Assembly (NCBI GenBank): GCA_964507395.1
Contig: CAZDQE010000003.1
Location: 1-64,000 of the forward strand
From: SIG575 sp964507395
Lineage (GTDB): Bacteria > Bacillota > Clostridia > Oscillospirales > Acutalibacteraceae
Length of the DNA stretch: 64,000 nucleotides
Direction of reading: 5' to 3'
Position 1 is the first letter of the stretch; each line of letters starts with the position of its first letter. A program made the position numbers and the translations under genes. Positions 8,098 to 15,997 of the stretch are shown piece by piece. Under the pieces are notes generated by a model, which was not told where the DNA came from, searched no databases, and worked only from the letters and a program-made list of their open reading frames with translations.

Positions 8098-9063
8098 GTG
8101 ATTTTTGAAAAGAAAGTTATAAAAATCTATGAAAACATGATGCTTAAGCGTTGTGATGACAACGGGAATGTTTTTTATTTTTCTGCTGAAGATTTCCCCG
8201 GTCTTGAAAGAGAAGCATATTCTTTTAAATCTTCAAAGGGACATAAAATGCAGGGATATTTTTACAGTTATCCCGATGCCAAGCCTGAAAGACTGATTAT
8301 CTTTGAACACGGCATGGGCGGCGGTCATTTGTCTTATATGAGGGAAATTGAAAAACTCTGCATGGCAGGATATCTTGTTCTTGCCTATGACCATACAGGC
8401 TGTATGGAATCAGGCGGAGACACTACGGGAGGTCTTGCCCAATCACTATGTGACCTTAATGATCTGCTGTGCAACCTCAAGAAAGACGGAAAATATAAAG
8501 ATTTTGATTTTTCTGTTGTCGGTCATAGCTGGGGCGGATTTTCCGCTATGAACATTTCATCTCTTCATTCCCATATTTCTCACATCGTTGTAATTTCGGG
8601 ATTTGTTTCTGCAGAGAAAATGATAAATTCGTTCTTTGGCGGAATTCTGAAAGCTTACAGAAAATGTATAATGGAGCTTGAAAGAAAATCAAATCCTTCA
8701 CTTGTAAACGCAGACGGCGCGGAAGCTTTGAAAAACACAAAATCAAAGGTGCTTCTCATTTATTCGGATAACGATACGCTGTGCAAAAAAGAAGTGCATT
8801 TTGATGAGCTTAAAGCTGAGCTTTCAGACAAAGAGAACATAACCTTTCACCTTGAAAACAATAAAGGACATAATCCGAATTTTACGGAAAATGCAGTGAA
8901 ATACAAGGATGAATTTTTTGCTGTTCTTACAAAGAAAATGAAGAAAAAAGAGCTTGAAACAGAAACTCAGAAAACCTCTTTCAAAAAATCCTATGACTGG
9001 TACAGAATGACAGAGCAGGATGAAAAGGTGTGGAGAAAAATTCTGAATTTTCTTGAAAGCTAA
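8098..9063 (+). CDS. Alpha/beta hydrolase (lysophospholipase/esterase-like)
   Basis: About 321 residues with an alpha/beta hydrolase fold. The oxyanion region FEHGMGGGHLSY is near residue 70, the nucleophile elbow GHSWGG puts Ser at about 144, an acid lies in YSDNDTLC, and the likely catalytic His is in NKGHNPNF. The architecture resembles serine aminopeptidase S33/monoacylglycerol lipase-type enzymes, so an ester or acyl substrate is likely, but the substrate cannot be read. No signal peptide: cytoplasmic. The C-terminus (about 285-321) is a charged extension. GTG 8098 is chosen because GGTGAGG lies just upstream; GTG 8089 has no spacing for a ribosome site. Own promoter; a separate promoter follows for the next genes. 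Confidence 0.8.
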   Translation: MIFEKKVIKIYENMMLKRCDDNGNVFYFSAEDFPGLEREAYSFKSSKGHKMQGYFYSYPDAKPERLIIFEHGMGGGHLSYMREIEKLCMAGYLVLAYDHTGCMESGGDTTGGLAQSLCDLNDLLCNLKKDGKYKDFDFSVVGHSWGGFSAMNISSLHSHISHIVVISGFVSAEKMINSFFGGILKAYRKCIMELERKSNPSLVNADGAEALKNTKSKVLLIYSDNDTLCKKEVHFDELKAELSDKENITFHLENNKGHNPNFTENAVKYKDEFFAVLTKKMKKKELETETQKTSFKKSYDWYRMTEQDEKVWRKILNFLES

Positions 9064-9087
9064 AAAGCAGACTTCTTTTAAAATTAG

Positions 9088-9116
9088 TTGAAATATCGAA
9101 GCGTATATTGTATAAT
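9088..9116 (+). promoter_or_regulatory. Promoter for the VTT/acyltransferase gene set
   Basis: TTGAAA (9088-9093) and TATAAT (9111-9116), 17-base spacer, 33 bases before the ATG at 9150. Confidence 0.7.
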
Positions 9117-9149
9117 CAAAGTTGTAATAAATTACTTGGGGGTAGTATC

Positions 9150-9884
9150 ATGGCAGAAAAAAATTACGGTAAACTTGTAAAGGCTTTGCAGATTGCGGCA
9201 GGAGTGCTTATGCTTGCAATGGTTGTTGTCTGTATAGTTCTTATTCAGAAGTATAACATCAAGGTATCAAACATTCCCGAACTCAGCAAAATGATTTCAG
9301 GCGGAACTTTAACGATTGCATTTATTATAATCGCTTTTTCCGTTGTTAAATCTTTTGCGCTTGTTTTTCCGCCTGCAGTTGTTTTTTCGATATGCGGATA
9401 TATGATGCCGAATTACTGGCTTGCACTTCTCATTAATATTATTTCTGTTTTCCTCAGTTCATCAATTCCTTATTTTCTCGGGAAATTTACGGGAGCAGGA
9501 ATGGTTGACACTCTCAAAGGACGCTTTAAGGCGGTTAAAAAAATTGACGATTTTGCAGGAGCAAATGAGGCACAGACAACGTTTGTTGTAAAGCTTTCAG
9601 GCTTGCTTCCGGGTGACCTTTCAAGCCTTCTTTTCGGTGCGATGGGTACCTCCTATAAAAACTTTATGATTGGCACAAATTTAGGTATGCTTCCTCTTGC
9701 GATTGTTTATTCAGGCTTCGGTACTGCACTCAAAAGTATCGGAGAAAAGCCGTGGCTGACAGCAGTTCCCGTTGTTGCAATTGTGATTTTTGTTATCACT
9801 TCGGGAATTATTACGAAGAAAATAATTGAGAAAAATAAGGCGGTACAGAAGGAGAAAGAAAATGTCAGAGAGAACATGGTTTGA
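9150..9884 (+). CDS. TVP38/TMEM64 (VTT/DedA-like) membrane protein
   Basis: A 244-residue integral membrane protein with about six hydrophobic segments. The VTT/DedA-like core is visible: FPPAVVFSICGYMM, then VFLSSSIPYFLGKFTGAG, a charged loop, and VVKLSGLLPGDLSSLLFGAMG. Members of this superfamily act as lipid scramblases or proton-dependent transporters at the cytoplasmic membrane; the substrate here is unknown. The ATG at 9150 follows TTGGGGGT; the frame extends upstream to 9108 but without a ribosome site and into the -10 region. Its last 23 bases overlap the next gene, implying coupled expression with the acyltransferase-like and DUF6320 genes. Confidence 0.82.
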   Translation: MAEKNYGKLVKALQIAAGVLMLAMVVVCIVLIQKYNIKVSNIPELSKMISGGTLTIAFIIIAFSVVKSFALVFPPAVVFSICGYMMPNYWLALLINIISVFLSSSIPYFLGKFTGAGMVDTLKGRFKAVKKIDDFAGANEAQTTFVVKLSGLLPGDLSSLLFGAMGTSYKNFMIGTNLGMLPLAIVYSGFGTALKSIGEKPWLTAVPVVAIVIFVITSGIITKKIIEKNKAVQKEKENVRENMV

Positions 9885-11130
9885 GCTTGATAATGCGGCG
9901 ACAATTTATCCGTATTCATCAGACAGACAGTGGATTTGCGGCTACAGAATAGGCTTTTATCTTGAAGAAGATGTTGACCCTGTAGTTTTGAAACAGGCAG
10001 TTAAAGATATAATGCCTCGTTTTCCTGCATATTTCGTACAACTGAGATTCGGTTATTTCTGGCCTTATCTTGAAAAGACGAAAGAAATGCCCATTATTGA
10101 GGAAGAGCATCTGCATCCAATTCTTCCCACACCCAGATGGTATACAGATGTGCCTGCAATGAAAATAATTTATTATAAACGCAGGCTTTGTATTGAGGCT
10201 TTCCACGGAATTGCAGACGGCGGAGCTACAATCGAGGTTTTGAAAACACTGACGGCACATTATCTTCGTCTGAAAGGTTATGAAATTCCGAAAAGTGAAT
10301 TTGTTATGGAAATTGATGAAGAGCCTGCGGAAGAAGAAACAATAGACTGCTTCAAAAGGGTTTATGACAAGAAAAATAAAGGTATGACACGGAAAGAGGA
10401 AAAAAGCTATCAGCATGTAGTGAAGCCTATTCCTAATTATAACCGCTTGTTTGAGGGCCTTGTTCCCGTGGCAGACCTGAAAGAATATTGCAAACCGAGA
10501 AACATCACAATCACGGAGTTTTTAACGGCGGTATTTATTTATTCCATTTATCAGTGTGCACCTGAAAACAATAAAAAGCCTGTAAAAGTTTCTGTGCCTG
10601 TTTCGCTTCGCCCTGTTTTCGGACTGAATTCCATGAGAAATTTTTCTCTCTTCACAAACATGGGCGGCGTATTTAAGTCGGATAAATCCTCTACAATAGA
10701 AGATGTTCTTGAATCTATAAAAGGTAAGCTGAAAGAGGGTACGGAAAAGTCAGTGCTTGAGAAAAACGTGGCAATGAATGTATCGACTGCTGCGAATCCC
10801 ATTGTCAGAATTCTTCCGAACGGACTTAAAAGGCCTGTGCTTAAAATAGGTTACATGAATGGTCAACAGAAGTATGCGTGCACCATTTCAAATCTCGGAA
10901 TTTGTAAAATGCCCCCAGAAATGAAAGAACATATAAACAGAATGGAAGTATTCCTCGGCGGTCCGAGAAACTGCTTCGGTATTGCAATCAACAGTATTGA
11001 TGATAAACTGAATATCTGCTTTAACGTCGCATCAAAGCAGACAGATGTTGTCAGAACGTTTTATAAAACTTTGGCATCTCTCGGCATACGTGTTCATGTT
11101 GAGAGCAGTGATTGGGAGGGAAATGTATGA
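9862..11130 (+). CDS. HxxxDG acyltransferase (condensation/alcohol acetyltransferase-like)
   Basis: A 422-residue protein of the CoA-dependent acyltransferase/condensation-domain superfamily. The catalytic signature is HGIADGG at residues 115-121 (His115, Asp119, Gly120), preceded by a typical N-terminal half-domain (DPVVLKQAVKDIMPRFP) and followed by VSVPVSLRPVFG and a second lobe. Such enzymes transfer an acyl group to an alcohol or amine. No carrier-protein or adenylation domain is fused, so a free-standing acetyl- or acyltransferase is more likely than an NRPS part. Start ATG 9862 has AGGAG 7 bases upstream. It overlaps the genes on both sides, the downstream one by ATGA, indicating a translationally coupled set. 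Substrate unknown. Confidence 0.75.
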   Translation: MSERTWFELDNAATIYPYSSDRQWICGYRIGFYLEEDVDPVVLKQAVKDIMPRFPAYFVQLRFGYFWPYLEKTKEMPIIEEEHLHPILPTPRWYTDVPAMKIIYYKRRLCIEAFHGIADGGATIEVLKTLTAHYLRLKGYEIPKSEFVMEIDEEPAEEETIDCFKRVYDKKNKGMTRKEEKSYQHVVKPIPNYNRLFEGLVPVADLKEYCKPRNITITEFLTAVFIYSIYQCAPENNKKPVKVSVPVSLRPVFGLNSMRNFSLFTNMGGVFKSDKSSTIEDVLESIKGKLKEGTEKSVLEKNVAMNVSTAANPIVRILPNGLKRPVLKIGYMNGQQKYACTISNLGICKMPPEMKEHINRMEVFLGGPRNCFGIAINSIDDKLNICFNVASKQTDVVRTFYKTLASLGIRVHVESSDWEGNV

Positions 11131-11804
11131 GATGCAGAGAATGTAACGTTGACCTGCCCAAGGAATATACAGCCTGTCCTCTTTGCGGAGGTAAGGCTTC
11201 AGACGATGTCCCTCTTATTGAAGGCATAAGCCTTGCGGAATATCCGAAAGTTAAAACGGAACCCTACAAGAGAAATCCTTTCCCGATTTTCCTTGCAGTC
11301 TGGGCATTGTCAGCTTTAGCGGGAATTATTCTATATAAAACTGAAATGCTTTCTGCAAATGTTTTTTCTTTTGCGGTAGCGGCAGTTCCTCTCTTGTGGA
11401 CGTTGATTTTCAGACCTCTTCTTGTAAAACAGCTTTATGCAGGTAACTATGTTATGATGAATTTATATCCTGTATTACTGGGCGGTTTTATTTTCAGTCT
11501 GTTAAAAGATAAACTTGATTATTTCTTTTCAAACTTTTTTCCTACGGCTTGTGTTGCGGTGCTTTTGGCACTGACAGTAATAATTTTTCTGCAGCCAAAG
11601 GTCTGCAAAAGAGCAGCACCGTACCCTGTTCTGACAGGGGCAGTAGGTGTGGTTATGGCAATAGTCCTTGCAATTTCGGAAAGGTCAGTACCCTTTGAAT
11701 GGTTGGGAGTGATCGTGCTTTGCACAGGAATTCTCATAATACTTTTCTGTAAATCACCAAAGGAAACCAAGGAAGAATTGAGAGCGAAATTTTCAATTCA
11801 ATAA
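11127..11804 (+). CDS. DUF6320-type membrane protein with zinc ribbon
   Basis: A 225-residue protein. It begins with a zinc-ribbon-like CxxC pair (CRECN at residues 3-7 and CPLCGG near 17) followed by a linker and about six transmembrane segments (residues about 50-215). This arrangement resembles proteins annotated DUF6320 that I recall beside HxxxDG acyltransferases. Function is unknown; a membrane partner of the acyltransferase is inference from the ATGA overlap. The ATG at 11127 is preceded by GGGAGGG. No terminator is visible immediately after it. Confidence 0.7.
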   Translation: MRCRECNVDLPKEYTACPLCGGKASDDVPLIEGISLAEYPKVKTEPYKRNPFPIFLAVWALSALAGIILYKTEMLSANVFSFAVAAVPLLWTLIFRPLLVKQLYAGNYVMMNLYPVLLGGFIFSLLKDKLDYFFSNFFPTACVAVLLALTVIIFLQPKVCKRAAPYPVLTGAVGVVMAIVLAISERSVPFEWLGVIVLCTGILIILFCKSPKETKEELRAKFSIQ

Positions 11805-11884
11805 TGATGGCTTTTGTGGCTGAAACATGTCTGAAAATATCATAACTCGTATTATTGCGTTCCCATAGGGAGAATGGAGATTTT

Positions 11885-12910
11885 ATGCTTTCTTTTCAAT
11901 GCGATTATAACAACGGTGCTCATGAAAAAATAATGCGCCGTTTACTCGAAACAAATGACGAACTTTTGCCGGGCTACGGCGACGATAAATATTGCGTTTC
12001 CGCTAAGGAGAAAATCAGAAAGGCATGCGGACGCGATGATGCAGAGGTTTTTCTCACAGTGGGCGGTACGCAGACGAATAAAATAGTCATCAGTGCTTTT
12101 CTCGGTGCCGGTGAGGGCGTTGTCAGTGCAGACACGGGACACATCAATTGCCACGAGGCGGGTGCGATTGAGGATACAGGACATAAGGTTCTGACAATTC
12201 CCCATGTAAACGGTAAAATGTGTGCAGAAAGTCTCCGAAAATATCTTGAAAAGTTTTTTGATGACGAAGCCCACGACCACATGGTTTTCCCCGGTATGGC
12301 TTATATTTCACATCCCACAGAATACGGCACACTTTATACAAAGGATGAGCTTGAAAAACTTTCAGATGTTTGCAAAAATTACGACATTCCGCTTTATCTT
12401 GACGGTGCAAGGCTCGGCTATGCTCTTGTGAGTGACGGCACAGATGTGACGCTTGAAGATGTTGCAAGCCTTTGCGATGCTTTTTATATCGGCGGTACAA
12501 AGGTAGGTGCCCTCTGCGGTGAAGCCATTGTTTTTACAAACAGAAAACCGCCGAAAAGATTTTTCGGAATTGTAAAACAGAATGGAGCACTTCTTGCAAA
12601 GGGCAGACTTTTAGGTATTCAGTTTGATACACTTTTTACTGATAATCTGTATTTTGAAATCAGCCGTCACGCTATCAGAATGGCAGACAAAATGCGAGAA
12701 GATTTCAGAAAAAAAGGTTATGAGTTTTTCATAGAAACGAAAACAAATCAGATTTTTGTTGTCCTTGAAAACACAAAAACGGAAGAACTGAAAAAAGATG
12801 TTTCATTTGAATTCTGGGAAAGAAAAGATGAAAACCACACCGTTGTCCGTTTTGCATCAAGCTGGGCAACGAGAGAAGAAGATGTTGACAGATTAAACGG
12901 ATTACTGTAA
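11885..12910 (+). CDS. ltaE: Low-specificity L-threonine aldolase
   Basis: A 341-residue PLP enzyme of fold type I that cleaves L-threonine or allo-threonine to glycine and acetaldehyde. Seen: FLTVGGTQTNKIV near residue 60, DTGHINCHEAGAIE (His stacks on PLP), LYLDGARLGYAL with the Asp and Arg that hold the cofactor, and GGTKVGALCGE with Schiff-base Lys206. Length matches the family. The ATG at 11885 follows AATGGAG; an upstream in-frame start at 11855 has no ribosome site. It stands 80 bases after the DUF6320 gene, possibly in its own unit, and ends at a clear terminator. Confidence 0.9.
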   Translation: MLSFQCDYNNGAHEKIMRRLLETNDELLPGYGDDKYCVSAKEKIRKACGRDDAEVFLTVGGTQTNKIVISAFLGAGEGVVSADTGHINCHEAGAIEDTGHKVLTIPHVNGKMCAESLRKYLEKFFDDEAHDHMVFPGMAYISHPTEYGTLYTKDELEKLSDVCKNYDIPLYLDGARLGYALVSDGTDVTLEDVASLCDAFYIGGTKVGALCGEAIVFTNRKPPKRFFGIVKQNGALLAKGRLLGIQFDTLFTDNLYFEISRHAIRMADKMREDFRKKGYEFFIETKTNQIFVVLENTKTEELKKDVSFEFWERKDENHTVVRFASSWATREEDVDRLNGLL

Positions 12911-12916
12911 TAAAAA

Positions 12917-12945
12917 AGCTAACTGATTTTTGTCAGTTAGCTTTT
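12917..12945 (+). terminator. Intrinsic terminator after threonine aldolase
   Basis: AGCTAACTGA (12917-12926) pairs perfectly with TCAGTTAGCT (12933-12942), followed by a short T-run; A-rich bases on the other side could make it work both ways. Confidence 0.8.
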
Positions 12946-13005
12946 GTCTTTTATATGGCTTGGTTTATAATGTCTGAAATTTTGAATTTACAAAAATTTT
13001 TTATT

Positions 13006-13064
13006 TTAACCAAACTTAAACATTTCTCAAAAAAATAAAAAACAAAGGGACTGTATACTTAAAC
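13006..13064 (+). promoter_or_regulatory. Promoter region with TTAAC-type direct repeats
   Basis: A TATACT -10 candidate at 13054-13059 lacks a good -35. Upstream are TTAAC (13006-13010) and TTAAAC (13016-13021), 10 bases apart, and ACTTAAAC occurs at 13014 and 13057. Similar TTAAAC/TTAACA repeats occur at 13815-13832 before the response-regulator gene, so these may be its binding sites. Suggestive only. Confidence 0.35.
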
Positions 13065-13092
13065 CACAATATGAAAGAAAGAGGTAAACACA

Positions 13093-13455
13093 ATGAACAG
13101 AAACGACAAAGAATTTATTGTTCAGAAAATCCGTACACAGTATACAGAAAAAGAAAATACAGAGTTGAGTAAACTCCGCGCACTTGATGCAAAGGTGAAA
13201 AAGCCTGCAAATGTATTCGGTTATGTTTTCGGAGCGGTCAGTGCAATTATTATGGGAAGCGGTATGAGTCTTGTAATGACAGATATCGGTGAAACGGTCG
13301 GAATCGGAAATAACATGGCTGCCGGAATTATCATTGGTGTTATCGGTATGCTTATGGCACTCATAACTTATCCTGTTTATAAAAAAATTCTTTCTTCCCG
13401 TAAGAAAAAATATGCATCAGAAATAATCGAACTCAGCGATAAAATAATGAAATAA
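13093..13455 (+). CDS. Small two-helix membrane protein, paralogue A
   Basis: A 120-residue protein: charged N-terminal coiled-coil (about 1-38, QYTEKENTELSKLRALDAKVKKPA), two transmembrane helices (about 42-62 and 74-95) joined by a short loop, a YPVYKK motif just after TM2, and a basic tail. It is paralogous to the protein at 15593-15973: both share the LRxLDA...KP entry into TM1 and YPVYKKI after TM2. The pair flank a two-component system, so both are probably its targets or partners in envelope-stress sensing. Function unknown. AGAGG ribosome site 8 bases before the ATG. Confidence 0.75.
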   Translation: MNRNDKEFIVQKIRTQYTEKENTELSKLRALDAKVKKPANVFGYVFGAVSAIIMGSGMSLVMTDIGETVGIGNNMAAGIIIGVIGMLMALITYPVYKKILSSRKKKYASEIIELSDKIMK

Positions 13456-13467
13456 GAGGCAATAACA

Positions 13468-13731
13468 ATGTCAGAAATAATCAGAAAAACAGAAGAATTT
13501 TTCAAAGGTGCTTTTGATGACATGAAAGAAAGCGCAAAGGCTCAGCACGAAATTGACAAAACGAATTTTGAAGCAGTGAAGATGCAGTCAAAAGCAAATT
13601 TTGCCGAGGTAAAGGCAACTCCCGCAAAAATGAGAAAAAAGATGGAAGATGAAAGACAGGAAAAGCTTGAAAGAGCAAAAGAAGCTTTAGTCGAAGCACA
13701 GAAACAGTACGAGGAAGTAACTAAGAAATAA
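13468..13731 (+). CDS. Small charged coiled-coil protein
   Basis: An 87-residue, highly charged, almost wholly helical protein with no membrane segment or cysteine. Heptad-like spacing and many Lys/Glu/Ala residues suggest a coiled coil, loosely reminiscent of a mini-PspA or apolipoprotein-like helix; that likeness is not a family assignment. It follows the small membrane protein by 12 bases and ends at a terminator, so the two are co-transcribed. Function unknown. Confidence 0.65.
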   Translation: MSEIIRKTEEFFKGAFDDMKESAKAQHEIDKTNFEAVKMQSKANFAEVKATPAKMRKKMEDERQEKLERAKEALVEAQKQYEEVTKK

Positions 13732-13763
13732 CCTACACTTTTTTCTACACCTTTCTTTAGCGG

Positions 13764-13810
13764 AACGGACAAATTCGGGGTAAAAGCTCTGATTTGTCCG
13801 TTTTGCTTTT
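13764..13810 (+). terminator. Intrinsic terminator
   Basis: AACGGACAAAT (13764-13774) pairs with ATTTGTCCGTT (13792-13802), followed by TTGCTTTT; separates the small-protein pair from the two-component genes. Confidence 0.75.
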
Positions 13811-13814
13811 GAAA

Positions 13815-13847
13815 TTAAACAAATCCTTAACATTTGTATGATATAAT
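13815..13847 (+). promoter_or_regulatory. Promoter of the two-component operon with direct repeats
   Basis: TATAAT at 13842-13847 has no proper -35. TTAAAC (13815-13820) and TTAACA (13827-13832), 12 bases apart, occupy the -35 region, as expected for an OmpR-type activator site; autoregulation is inferred. Confidence 0.45.
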
Positions 13848-13869
13848 AAAAGAAAGAGGAGGTATTTTT

Positions 13870-14541
13870 ATGTTTAAGATATTAGTTGTTGAAGATGACA
13901 AAGAACTTAACAAAAGCCTTTGTTCGTTTCTTTCTCAGAACGGCTACAAGGCAGTAGGTTGCTTTGATGCAGACAGTGCATTTGATGCCTTGTATGAAGA
14001 TGTTTTTGATATGATAATTTCTGACATAATGATGCCCGGTACAGACGGCTTTGCTTTTGCAAAAACAGTCAGAAGCCTGAACGAAGAAATTCCCATTATG
14101 TTCATGACAGCAAGGGATGATTTTACGTCAAAGCAAAAAGGCTTCAGTGCAGGCATTGATGACTATATGGTAAAGCCTGTTGATTTTGATGAGCTTCTGC
14201 TCAGAATCGGCGCACTTCTCAGGCGTGCAAAAATTGCCGCAAACAAATCAATTACCGTTGGTAATTTTACTATGAATATTGAGGAATACACTGCCGTTCT
14301 TGACGGTGAAGAAATTCAGCTTACAGCAAGGGAGTTCGGCTTGCTTTATAAGCTTTTGTCATATCCGAAGAAAACCTTTTCAAGAAGTCAGCTTATGGAT
14401 GAATTCTGGGATGCAGACACGTCATCGGGAGTGAGAACAGTTGACGTTTACATGACAAAGCTTCGCAGTAAGCTGGCCGGTTGTGAAGCGTTTGAAATTG
14501 TAACCGTTCACGGCTTAGGCTATAAGGCGGTGATAAAATGA
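13870..14541 (+). CDS. OmpR/PhoB-family response regulator
   Basis: A 223-residue DNA-binding response regulator. Receiver domain residues 1-120: acidic pair Asp9/Asp10, phospho-acceptor Asp52 in DMIISDIMMPG, Thr in FMTAR and Lys in YMVKPVD. Winged helix at about 130-223 with LTAREFGLLYKLL and VRTVDVYMTKLRSKL. AGAGGAGG lies 7 bases before the ATG at 13870; the frame runs upstream to 13834 but through the promoter. It overlaps the kinase gene by ATGA, so the two are translated together. Confidence 0.95.
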   Translation: MFKILVVEDDKELNKSLCSFLSQNGYKAVGCFDADSAFDALYEDVFDMIISDIMMPGTDGFAFAKTVRSLNEEIPIMFMTARDDFTSKQKGFSAGIDDYMVKPVDFDELLLRIGALLRRAKIAANKSITVGNFTMNIEEYTAVLDGEEIQLTAREFGLLYKLLSYPKKTFSRSQLMDEFWDADTSSGVRTVDVYMTKLRSKLAGCEAFEIVTVHGLGYKAVIK

Positions 14542-15578
14542 AAAAAGAATATCTTAAAAAAATTAGAGATTTAGCTATAAATTTTTTAGGATTCTTTGTT
14601 CTTTTCGGTTTAGTCATTACCTGTTCGTTTGAGATTTTTTTACTTTTTTTAAATTTCACCGAAGAGCAGATAAGACAGGCAGCACCTTATACTTTTTATA
14701 ATGTTATCATCCTTACATTGATTTTTACTTTTGTAGTTTATGTGAGAAAGAAGATTACCGTAGACAAGCCTGTGAAAAAAATTACAAAGGCTCTTGATGA
14801 AATATCAAAAGGTGATTTTGACGTAAGGCTGGAGTCATCTTTTGCAGATGAAAATTTTGCTGAGATAATGGAAAAAATCAACGGCATGACAAAAGAACTT
14901 TCAGGCGTCGAAACGCTGAGAAAAGATTTTATTTCCAATGTATCCCATGAATTGAAAACACCGCTTGCGGTTATACAGAATTATGCATCTCTCCTGCAGA
15001 CAGAAAATTTATCTGAGGAAAGAAGACTTGAATATTCTAAGGAAATTATCCGCACATCAAAAAAACTTTCAAGCCTGATTACAAATATTCTCAAACTTAA
15101 TAAACTTGAAAACCAGCAGATTTTTCCAAATGCCGAGGAGTATATTTTAAGTGAGCAGATCTGCGAATGTACAATTCAGTTTGAAGATGTATGGGAAAAG
15201 AAAAATATCAAAATCAATATAAAACTTGATGAAACACTGAAAGTCAATGCAGACAAGGAACTGCTGAGCCTTGTGTGGAACAACCTTTTGTCAAACGCTT
15301 TCAAATTTACTGAGGAAAACGGCGAAGTTTCCATCGAACTTTATGAAGAAAACGGTTTTGCTGTTGTGACTGTGAAAGACACAGGCTGCGGAATGTCATC
15401 AGAAATAGGCGAGCATATTTTTGAAAAATTTTATCAGGGCGACACTTCCCATGCAACTGCAGGAAACGGTCTGGGACTTGCCCTTGTCAAGAGAATAATC
15501 GACATTGTGGGCGGAGAAATTTCCGTTAAAAGCACCCTTGGTGCTGGTAGCGAATTTTCTGTAAAATTAAAAATCTGA
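14538..15578 (+). CDS. Membrane histidine kinase
   Basis: A 346-residue sensor kinase. Two transmembrane segments (about 14-37 and 54-70) enclose only about 16 outside residues, so it has almost no external sensing domain and probably senses within the membrane or through a partner, for which the small membrane proteins on either side are candidates. HAMP about 71-122; HisKA with His137 in SNVSHELKTPL; HATPase with N box (LVWNNLLSNAFKF), DTGCGM and GNGLGLALVK. Partner of the response regulator just upstream. Confidence 0.94.
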   Translation: MKKEYLKKIRDLAINFLGFFVLFGLVITCSFEIFLLFLNFTEEQIRQAAPYTFYNVIILTLIFTFVVYVRKKITVDKPVKKITKALDEISKGDFDVRLESSFADENFAEIMEKINGMTKELSGVETLRKDFISNVSHELKTPLAVIQNYASLLQTENLSEERRLEYSKEIIRTSKKLSSLITNILKLNKLENQQIFPNAEEYILSEQICECTIQFEDVWEKKNIKINIKLDETLKVNADKELLSLVWNNLLSNAFKFTEENGEVSIELYEENGFAVVTVKDTGCGMSSEIGEHIFEKFYQGDTSHATAGNGLGLALVKRIIDIVGGEISVKSTLGAGSEFSVKLKI

Positions 15579-15592
15579 AGGAGAAAAAGCAA

Positions 15593-15973
15593 ATGAACGA
15601 AAACTCTTTTGAATACAATTATTCTGCTTCTGAACAGCAGGAAATCAGAAAAATCAGAGAAAAATATGCGCCCTGCAGTGAAAAGGAAGATAAGCTTTCA
15701 CTTCTCAGAAAGCTTGACGCTGATGCAGAAAAACCGGGCACGGTTTTATCGCTTGTTCTTGGTGTTGCAGGCACTCTTCTTCTCGGTGTGGGAATGTGCT
15801 GCACAATGCTATGGAACACATCCACGATGATTTTTGTCCTTGGAATAGTTGTGGGACTTGTCGGTATCATCATGATAAGCCTTGCATATCCTGTGTACAA
15901 AAAAATAACACTGAAGCAGAGAGAAAAAATTGCTCCCCAGATAATTGCGCTTGCAGAGGAGCTTGAAAAATAG
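15593..15973 (+). CDS. Small two-helix membrane protein, paralogue B
   Basis: A 126-residue paralogue of the protein at 13093-13455. Charged N-terminal helix with LLRKLDADAEKPG, TM1 about 50-72, TM2 about 80-101, then AYPVYKKIT and a charged C-terminus. Placed 14 bases after the histidine kinase with GAAGGAG before its ATG, so it belongs to the same transcript. It has two cysteines (GMCCTML) near the end of TM1 that its paralogue lacks. Function unknown; linked by position to the two-component system. Confidence 0.75.
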   Translation: MNENSFEYNYSASEQQEIRKIREKYAPCSEKEDKLSLLRKLDADAEKPGTVLSLVLGVAGTLLLGVGMCCTMLWNTSTMIFVLGIVVGLVGIIMISLAYPVYKKITLKQREKIAPQIIALAEELEK

Positions 15974-15997
15974 TATAATACCGCTGAGGTGGTAGTC

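Noticed and set aside
13057..13064. ACTTAAAC repeats at 13014 and 13057 as a regulator site pair
   Set aside because: Spacing of 43 bases is not a multiple that suits a dimer site well and one copy lies in the -10 region; chance in AT-rich DNA is likely.
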